Assembly: GCA_029259845.1 (NCBI GenBank)
Contig: JAJDEI010000107.1
Span: 1-64,000, forward strand
Origin: Planctomycetaceae bacterium
Lineage (GTDB): Bacteria; Planctomycetota; Planctomycetia; Planctomycetales; Planctomycetaceae
Direction: 5' to 3'
DNA: 64,000 nucleotides
Under the pieces are notes generated by a model that searched no databases, was not told where the DNA came from, and saw nothing but the letters and a program-made list of their open reading frames with translations. Shown here in pieces: positions 58,395 through 64,000 of this stretch; position 1 is the first letter of the stretch; each line of letters starts with the position of its first letter. Position numbers and translations under genes: made by a program.

Positions 58395-58447
58395 TCAACT
58401 CTGAAATCTCAAGTTTTAAATCTCAATTTCCAAACAACTCCCAACTC
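58395..58447. repeat. Degenerate heptad repeat upstream of the ResB-CcsA gene
   Basis: CAACTCT-GAAATCT-CAAGTTT-TAAATCT-CAATTTC-like units show a period near 7 and a partly inverted order. Decayed relative of the arrays at 12.8-21.2 kb. Confidence 0.45.
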
Positions 58448-58450
58448 GAC

Positions 58451-58480
58451 CTCGTTCCCAAGCTTCCGCTTGGGAACGAG
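58451..58480. repeat. Palindrome CTCGTTCCCAAGC...GCTTGGGAACGAG
   Basis: Perfect 13-bp arms around a 4-base centre. Same family as 49577-49680. Confidence 0.9.
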
Positions 58481-58492
58481 GGATGAGGACTC

Positions 58493-58570
58493 ACCGCAGA
58501 GGACGCAGAGGGTCGCAGAGAGGCTTGACGACGGCCTTTTTCTCTGCGGCTCTCTGCGTCCTCCTGCGGT
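58493..58570. repeat. MITE-like 78-nt element with cgcagag inverted ends and no gene
   Basis: The left arm ACCGCAGAGGACGCAGAG (58493-58510) and the right arm CTCTGCGTCCTCCTGCGGT (58552-58570) are complementary with one indel; inner GTCGCAGAG and CTCTGCGGC continue the stem. The GCAGAG core is shared with the terminal repeats of the GxxExxY element at 27766-28237. Confidence 0.75.
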
Positions 58571-58649
58571 AATACCATCGCCATGTCTCCTCGGTCGCCG
58601 GGCCGTTCGGCTTCGATCGGCTGCACTGGTACGGCAAGGGTCCCTGCCG

Positions 58650-59780
58650 TCACGGAAACTTCACCGACGTGATGAACGACTCGAAGTTTGCCTTTTCCCG
58701 TTCGGCCAGAGTGGGATCGCCCTTCAATTTGAAGAACCAGCTTTGGCCCCCGCTCGGCACAATCACCGCCAGAATCGTTTCGGCCTCGCCGACAAGCTCG
58801 AACATCCGGGCGGTCGTCCCGTCGACGTCGACTACGTGCGCCGTGCTGTCCAGTTCCTCCTCGGACACCGGCTCCAGTCCGATCTGCTGCCGCCAGCGAT
58901 TGACGTTGTCCAGTTCGTCGCCTCCCGCCGCAATTGCGCTGATGTCCACGTTCTTGTCGCCATCGGTGACCGCAAACGACGCGGCCCGCATGGACGATGC
59001 CTTCCCAGGCTCCCAGCCCTTCGGTGTCTCAAACGTCAGCGCCGATGAGCGACCCGGACCCGCACCGGGGCGCGGCGACGCTGCCGTTGACGGGGCAGAG
59101 GAGGGGGAGGGGGATGGTGACACGGCAGGCGTCGCGGACCGCGGCAACAGCACGGCTCCCAGCATTCGTGCAGGGTCAAACTTTTTCGTCTTGCCGCTCA
59201 AATCGACGAACGTCACGGGAAGATCGCCGACCGACAATTCTCGCACTTCACCGACCGCCTTCGCTGTCTCCAGCCAGTCAGCACCGGCGGAAGGCTCCAA
59301 ACCGATCTGTCCGCGCCAACGGTCGATGTTCTGCTTCACATAGTCCTTGATGTCGCTGCCGAAGACCGGCAGCGGGATCACGCTCACTTCCAGCGGCGGG
59401 TCGGTGCCGTTGATCGCCAGCGTGGCAAACCGCATGTTCGAGCCGCCGGTTTGGGACCATCCCTCCGGCAGCGTCCACGTCGGTTTGTCGTTTTCAAAGC
59501 GGACCGATTCGACCAGCGCAATAAACGTTGCCTCGACCTCACTCACCGTCTCGGTCGGTCCCTCAAGCTTGAAGAACCACGCCATTTGCCGTGAAGCCGG
59601 CTGTTCGCTCGCTTCGACCGGCGGGGTGGTTTCCTTCGGCACCGGGTACTTGGAAATCGACTCCCGTTTCCCGCATCCCCCGCCGACGACCGCCAAGCCC
59701 AGCAGGACCGCCGCCAAACGGCATCGCAAGACGCCGCTGCCACGAACCACTGAGCCAATGGAAACGAAATTGCAGTGCAT
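58650..59780 (-). CDS. Lipoprotein with internal duplication, unknown function
   Basis: A 376-residue lipoprotein: hydrophobic start LAAVLLGLAVVGGGCGKRES with lipobox VGGGC. The body has two copies of a domain: first PEGWSQTGGSNMRFATLAI ... DRWRGQIGLEP, second PKGWEPGKASSMRAASFAV ... NRWRQQIGLEP. AWFFKLEGPTETVSEVEATF occurs before copy 1 and SWFFKLKGDPTLAEREKANF after copy 2, so the order is circularly offset (1.5 repeats plus). A Pro/Ser/Ala linker separates them. Function is unknown; membrane-anchored outside the cytoplasm. The start at 59780 is chosen by signal position. A TATAAT box is 136 bases upstream. Confidence 0.8.
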   Translation of the reverse strand: MHCNFVSIGSVVRGSGVLRCRLAAVLLGLAVVGGGCGKRESISKYPVPKETTPPVEASEQPASRQMAWFFKLEGPTETVSEVEATFIALVESVRFENDKPTWTLPEGWSQTGGSNMRFATLAINGTDPPLEVSVIPLPVFGSDIKDYVKQNIDRWRGQIGLEPSAGADWLETAKAVGEVRELSVGDLPVTFVDLSGKTKKFDPARMLGAVLLPRSATPAVSPSPSPSSAPSTAASPRPGAGPGRSSALTFETPKGWEPGKASSMRAASFAVTDGDKNVDISAIAAGGDELDNVNRWRQQIGLEPVSEEELDSTAHVVDVDGTTARMFELVGEAETILAVIVPSGGQSWFFKLKGDPTLAEREKANFESFITSVKFP

Positions 59781-60906
59781 GGCGGAAAATATCGTCCCGA
59801 GCCGGCGACTTCGCATGGAGGAAATCGCCTCAAGGCATTTCAGTGATATAAGATACGGCACCCGGAAGCGTCCCGGCCGGACAGGGGGGAGGGAGTCGTG
59901 GAGGTTGAGTCACCTATTATAGGTGCGCCATCTCCCAAAAGTACACTGCCCAAAAGGACCAGTTGGGGGTATGTCACGATTCCGGATCGAGGGATCGTCC
60001 TGAATCAGTGTCGATCTCCGCTCAGCGCCAGGTTGGCTGCGGCGCTCTGACGCGTGGATAGTCTTTCACGCTCGTTTTCTGGGGCTGTGTGCGGTCCAGA
60101 GAAGCCGCCCATCGCCCCAGTCGCGAAACGCTTTCGACAACTGCGCAACCCGCGTCTCGCCCCAGCCACCCTGAGAGCTTGTGAGTTTTTCGGGGAAAAC
60201 ACCCGGTTTCTCATCATCTCGGGAAACGTTGGGGACCATTTCCGCTGAAATCATGCTTCGCGAGTCCTCGTTGATTCGAGACACCGGGTGTTTGGGCACA
60301 CGTTGAGGAAAGGATCACACCCTCTGAGAGCGGGAAGCAGATTCGGACACGTGCGTTAACTGCTGCTCGACGACCGTGCCGTCGGCTTGGATGGTGATGG
60401 CGATGCCCGAATGTCAACCCGACCGCCCGGTTGGCACGGCACGTGCACTGATTGGTTTTCGTCGGGGCGATCTTCTTCGCCTCGACGGAATTTCACCTCG
60501 CAGAATACTGAGGAATCACAACCAGTCCTGCGGAAACCGCGAAGATCGTCATCGGCATGGACCCGCCATTGATGCTTCGGCTTGTAACTTTCTCCGCAGG
60601 CAGGTTGTAAGAACAACAATTCTCGGCAAGGAGGCCCTGATGTTGAGCTGTGCTTTTCGTCGCTCGTTCGACGCCCCTCGATTCGCCGCCCGGCGTGCCC
60701 CGCACACGGCTCTGCATCGTTGACTCCGCTTCTTCCGCCACGTCTGCCCACTTCCCACTCGACCATTCCCGATGTTCACGGTCGCGGCTGAGCCGCCGAG
60801 CTTGGCTCTCCGTGTTCCGTCATCCTCCTCCCCACTCCCGGCAAGGATGCCCGCAGCCCGGTCCGTGTCCCGCTGACCTTCGCTGCCCGACCGAACGGAG
60901 TCGCCC
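59781..60906. other. 1.1-kb gene-free divergent region
   Basis: No credible gene. It holds a minus-strand promoter-like palindrome (59911-59925), and distant inverted arms AACACCCGGTTTCTC (60198-60212) and GAGACACCGGGTGTT (60277-60291). Promoters of both divergent genes should lie here. Confidence 0.45.
59911..59925 (-). promoter_or_regulatory. Palindromic -10 box (TATAAT) for the lipoprotein gene
   Basis: CACCTATTATAGGTG is a 7+1+7 palindrome that includes a consensus TATAAT on the minus strand. It lies about 130 bases upstream of the lipoprotein start. The -35 is weak. The symmetry could also make it an operator. Confidence 0.45.
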
Positions 60907-62754
60907 ATGCTCACTTCCACCATTCCCGCAGCCATCCTGACGATGGCGGCGATCACCGGACAGCCGCGCGGCGAAGTCATCGATTTCAGTGCCACGTGGT
61001 GCGGCCCCTGTCAGCGAATGGCTCCCATCGTCGCCAAGCTGGAGCGAGCCGGTTATCCCATTCGCAGCGTTGACGTCGACAGTAACCGTGCGCTCGCCGA
61101 GAAGTACGCCATCTCCAGCATCCCCGCGTTCGTCCTCGTGGTGGATGGCAAGGAAGTCACCCGCGTTGTCGGAGCCGTCCCGGAACAACAGTTGGTCGGA
61201 ATGCTCAGCCAGATCCCCACTGATCCCCCGGTGATGGCCGCCAGTAAGGATACCCGCCAACGTTCCCGCGGCACCGAGCCTCCGCGCCCCCAGCCCACGG
61301 CCTCTCGCGAAGCCCAACCCGCACCACGGACGCCTTCCCGCGATTTCACGCAGCCGGTCGCCGTCGCCACCGATGAGACGCCACAAGGCCGATCGCCGTC
61401 GACGGCCGGAAGCGGCACGAAAAACCCTTCTCCGGGGCTCATCGGCAAACTTTTCGGTCGGGGGAAACAGCAGCCCGCTCCGCAAACGCCCGATGTGGTC
61501 CGCGCCAACATTGAGAGCAAGGCCGCCGAATCCGCCAACGTCCTGCCGGTCCGGAATCCCGTCGAAGCAAGCGTCCGTCTGCATGTGACGATCAATGGGC
61601 AGACGCGCAAGGGCTCCGGGACGGCCGTCGACAGCCGCGCCGGGCAAACGATCATCGCGACCTGCGCCCATCTGTTCGACGGCTGGAACGATCGCTCGAA
61701 GATCGAGGTCGACCTGTTCCTCGGCGGCGAGATCCAGCGCTTCGTCGGCCGGATGATACATTATGACATGGCCGCGGATGTGGGCCTCGTCGGCATCCCG
61801 ACCGATCACCTTGTCCCCACCGCCGAAGTCGGCCCCACCGCCTCCCGTCCCCAGGTGCAGGACGCCGTCGTCAGTATCGGTTGCAGCGGCGGCCAGGCCC
61901 CGTCTCAGAAGCAGATTCAGGTCACCGCCCTCAACTACTACGAAGGTCCCGACAACATCGAATGCACCGGCGTTCCGGTGCAAGGACGCTCCGGCGGCGG
62001 CCTGTTCAACCGGCAGGGACAACTCGTCGGTGTGTGCATCGCTGCTGATGCCGAGCGTCAACGAGGTGCCTACGCCGGACTGCTCGCCATTCACGGTTTG
62101 TTGGCAGCGACCGGCCTGTCAGACCTCTATCAGGCGGAACCCGCGACGACCGCCCCCGCCGCATCAGGGGCCTCGCTTGCCTCTGACGGTACCGTTCCCG
62201 TGACCCTCGCAGGAACCATCCCGGAGCCAGCAGCCCAGCAACGCCCCGCCAACGCGGCTCTGACGTCAGCCTCCGGGCCGGAGGCGTCCACCGCCCCGGC
62301 GGGGGATGTCGTCGGAGACATGGAGGTGATCTGCATCATCCGCTCGCGGCAACAACCCAACGCGCCCAGCCGCGTCGTCATCATTGACCGTCCCAGTGCC
62401 AAGTTCGTCAGCTATCTCGACGGAGAAGTTGCCGCTCGCGAGACACCGGTCCGTGCCAACCGCACCCCGTCCCTGCCGACAACACAGCCCGCAGATCCGC
62501 CTCGTACGGCAACGGCGCCTCACACTCCGACTTCACCTCGCACCCCGGCCTCTTCGTCTGCACCGTTCCCCGCATCCGCCCGCGCACCGGCGGCCTCCAG
62601 CCGATTCTCGATCCCCAGCCGACAGGACGCCTCATCCGCAGCCGCTCCTCCCGTTCAGCACTCACGCTCCGCCTCGCTGCAACCGACCGCCCTCGCGCAA
62701 CCGTTCCGCCCGCAACAGTACGTGCGGTCTCCGCACACGCGCCCGAACCGGTAG
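60907..62754 (+). CDS. Thioredoxin domain fused to trypsin-like serine protease
   Basis: A 615-residue protein. Residues about 15-100 are a thioredoxin fold with DFSATWCGPCQRMAPIVAKL and the cis-Pro in SSIPAFVLV. A disordered Pro/Arg/Thr linker follows (about 110-215). A trypsin-like protease domain (about 220-405) has catalytic His in ATCAHLFDG, Asp in YDMAADVGLVGI and Ser in VQGRSGGGLFN. The C-terminal 200 residues are low-complexity Pro/Ser/Ala-rich with a short conserved block (EVICIIRSRQQPNAPSRVVII). The first residues could be a weak signal. It may combine disulfide handling with proteolysis in the periplasm. Confidence 0.88.
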   Translation: MLTSTIPAAILTMAAITGQPRGEVIDFSATWCGPCQRMAPIVAKLERAGYPIRSVDVDSNRALAEKYAISSIPAFVLVVDGKEVTRVVGAVPEQQLVGMLSQIPTDPPVMAASKDTRQRSRGTEPPRPQPTASREAQPAPRTPSRDFTQPVAVATDETPQGRSPSTAGSGTKNPSPGLIGKLFGRGKQQPAPQTPDVVRANIESKAAESANVLPVRNPVEASVRLHVTINGQTRKGSGTAVDSRAGQTIIATCAHLFDGWNDRSKIEVDLFLGGEIQRFVGRMIHYDMAADVGLVGIPTDHLVPTAEVGPTASRPQVQDAVVSIGCSGGQAPSQKQIQVTALNYYEGPDNIECTGVPVQGRSGGGLFNRQGQLVGVCIAADAERQRGAYAGLLAIHGLLAATGLSDLYQAEPATTAPAASGASLASDGTVPVTLAGTIPEPAAQQRPANAALTSASGPEASTAPAGDVVGDMEVICIIRSRQQPNAPSRVVIIDRPSAKFVSYLDGEVAARETPVRANRTPSLPTTQPADPPRTATAPHTPTSPRTPASSSAPFPASARAPAASSRFSIPSRQDASSAAAPPVQHSRSASLQPTALAQPFRPQQYVRSPHTRPNR

Positions 62755-63080
62755 ACAGCAGATCGCCCGCCAAGAGTTTGGAAGCGTCGCGACCAGATGT
62801 CGTCTTCCATCAAGGCCTCTCGGTGATCGACACGGTTGTTCCACGACCGGCTCCGCAACAACACGCCATGACGACTGCGTCGCTCCGTCACGACGGGCGG
62901 TCGACTCGCTGAGGTCACGCCGCTCGCTTCCGCTCATCGCCGCCGCGATGGTACAATCAGGTCGGTGTCTGCACCTCGCCGCTCCGTTCTCCGAACGTCG
63001 ACGCACGACGCAGCACACCATCTCTGAAACCTCGGTCGCCATTCTCTTATCCTCGTTCCCGGGGAAAAAGGAGAACTCTC
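62755..63080. other. Gene-free stretch before the last gene
   Basis: It contains a TACAAT hexamer at 62952-62957, a possible -10 box about 125 bases before the gene at 63081. Nothing else recognised. Confidence 0.4.
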
Positions 63081-64000
63081 ATGGCTCCTACGTCGCGTCG
63101 CGAGTTTCTGGACTGTGTGGGACGTGGAATGTTGGTCGCCGGGCTGGGCACATCGTTGTCCGCAGACTTGGGCTGCTCGACGGCTTTTGCCGAGGAAGGT
63201 TCCGATTCTCTTTCATTCGGCAAGTACGACGGATTGGTGGATCTGCTCCAGAGCACGCCGCCCGACAAGTTACAGCCGTTGCTCGTCGATCAGCTAAACC
63301 GTGGCGGAACCAATGTCACGCAATTGATGTCCGCCGGGGCATTGGCCAACGCCGAGGCATTCGGCGGCGAGGACTACGTCGGTTTCCACACGGCGATGGC
63401 CATGCTTCCCGCGTTGCAGCTCTCGAAGTTGCTCCCCGCAAAGCGCCGTCCGCTTGCGATACTGAAGGTCCTGCACCGAAACTCCTTACAGATTCAGGAA
63501 CTCGGCGGGGCGTCGAAGAAGACACTCCGAAAGCTGCACGCCTCAGGCCGTTCCACCGATGGGGACGTCGGCCTGAAGATTCGCGACGCCTCTCGCCAGA
63601 CAAACCTTGGCGAAGCGGAAGCCCTGTTCGCGACACTGGCCGACGCGCCGATCGACGAGATGTTCAACGTGCTGCAGCCGGTCATGCAGGATGACATCAA
63701 TGTCCATCGGTTCGTGTTCGCCTATCGAACGCACGGCCTCGCGAAGCTGCTTGGGGACGAATATGCCTACGACATCCTTCGCCAATGCGTCCGCTTCTGC
63801 GTCGACCATGAGCAGAAACGGATTGCACATAACCATCCCGAGTCTCCGATTCGCGTGCTGATGCCGAAACTGCTCGATCAGTACAAACTGGACGGCAAGT
63901 CCTTCGGCAAGCGCGACCCGGGCGACGCCTGGGTTGATGAGACGGGCACGTCGATCTACAACGGCCCAGCCGAGCGATCTGCGGAGATCGCCGCAGCTGC
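63081..64000 (+). CDS. Tat-signal exported protein, unknown function (partial, runs off the window)
   Basis: The frame is open from ATG at 63081 to the window end (306 residues and continuing). The N-terminus MAPTSRREFLDCVGRGMLVA carries a twin-arginine motif followed by a hydrophobic stretch and a probable cleavage site (STAFAEE), so export by the Tat pathway is likely. The body is helical (YDGLVDLLQSTPPDKLQPLL, LSKLLPAKRRPLAILKVLHR, RFVFAYRTHGLAKLLGDEYA) with His/Cys residues (CVRFCVDHEQKRIAHNHPE). I do not recognise the family; Tat export suggests a folded cofactor protein. AAAAAGGAG lies 8 bases before the ATG. Confidence 0.85.
   Translation, partial: MAPTSRREFLDCVGRGMLVAGLGTSLSADLGCSTAFAEEGSDSLSFGKYDGLVDLLQSTPPDKLQPLLVDQLNRGGTNVTQLMSAGALANAEAFGGEDYVGFHTAMAMLPALQLSKLLPAKRRPLAILKVLHRNSLQIQELGGASKKTLRKLHASGRSTDGDVGLKIRDASRQTNLGEAEALFATLADAPIDEMFNVLQPVMQDDINVHRFVFAYRTHGLAKLLGDEYAYDILRQCVRFCVDHEQKRIAHNHPESPIRVLMPKLLDQYKLDGKSFGKRDPGDAWVDETGTSIYNGPAERSAEIAAA

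Noticed and set aside
60549-60995. 148-residue minus-strand frame upstream of the thioredoxin-protease gene
   Set aside because: No domain, and it overlaps the coding start of the opposite gene; likely chance in GC-rich DNA.
62384-63694. 436-residue plus-strand frame across the end of the thioredoxin-protease gene
   Set aside because: It runs out of frame through the Pro-rich tail and the start of the Tat-signal gene; the in-frame genes have better signals and ribosome-binding sites.

Overview
The window looks like chromosomal DNA of a planctomycete (phylum Planctomycetota). The evidence is GC-rich sequence, two copies of the planctomycete gene pair PSCyt1/DUF1549/DUF1553 plus DUF1501, DUF1559 and DUF1080 proteins, a tandem-domain lipoprotein, a thioredoxin-trypsin fusion, a fused ResB-CcsA cytochrome c assembly protein, and an unusually dense set of dispersed short repeats. 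No plasmid, phage structural or CRISPR genes were seen. The only integrase is broken.

Layout. 0-2 kb: remnant of a mobile element (frameshifted tyrosine integrase that has also lost its tyrosine) beside tRNA-Leu(UAG). 2-8 kb: a PPP-type phosphatase, a small lipoprotein, a Wza-like polysaccharide export lipoprotein and an FHA-GAF-AAA-Fis sigma-54 activator, then a 1.2 kb gene-free stretch with two intrinsic terminators that have no obvious gene. 8.8-16.6 kb: bioA, a DUF433/DUF5615 toxin-antitoxin-like pair, a leftward cluster (potassium-channel-like TrkA protein, malate dehydrogenase, DUF1559 protein), hydroxysqualene dehydroxylase hpnE and a TIM-barrel isomerase. 16.8-26 kb: carB, a PMT-type glycosyltransferase, an N-formylglutamate amidohydrolase-like protein, a Ca2+/Na+ antiporter and an esterase. 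26.2-30 kb: a sodium-pumping oxaloacetate decarboxylase operon (gamma, beta, alpha), split between beta and alpha by a 472-bp transposon-like unit carrying a GxxExxY (PD-(D/E)XK-like) gene. 30-35 kb: FG-GAP protein, gltX, rpsU and a GDPD-like enzyme. 35.5-49.2 kb: two PSCyt1-DUF1549-DUF1553/DUF1501 pairs, separated by GYF, CpdA-like and double DUF1080 proteins. 50-64 kb: a site-2 protease, an enolase-superfamily enzyme, a degenerate phosphohexomutase-like protein, a 32-residue basic protein, ResB-CcsA, a lipoprotein, a thioredoxin-protease and a Tat-signal protein that runs off the right edge.

The most unusual signal is repeat biology. At least nine loci carry period-7 tandem arrays (unit sequences differ, often paired as inverted arms), resembling the heptanucleotide STRR repeats described in cyanobacteria. 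Four copies lie in frame inside conserved genes: carB twice, hpnE and the glycosyltransferase. A different palindromic repeat is embedded in frame at the N-terminus of a DUF1501 protein. The GxxExxY unit has perfect 26-bp terminal inverted repeats and flanking TTCAA direct repeats, and a gene-less relative may lie at 58.5 kb. Several other palindrome families occur between genes.

All calls come from reading the sequence and recalling protein families. No database search was run. Domain limits are approximate.
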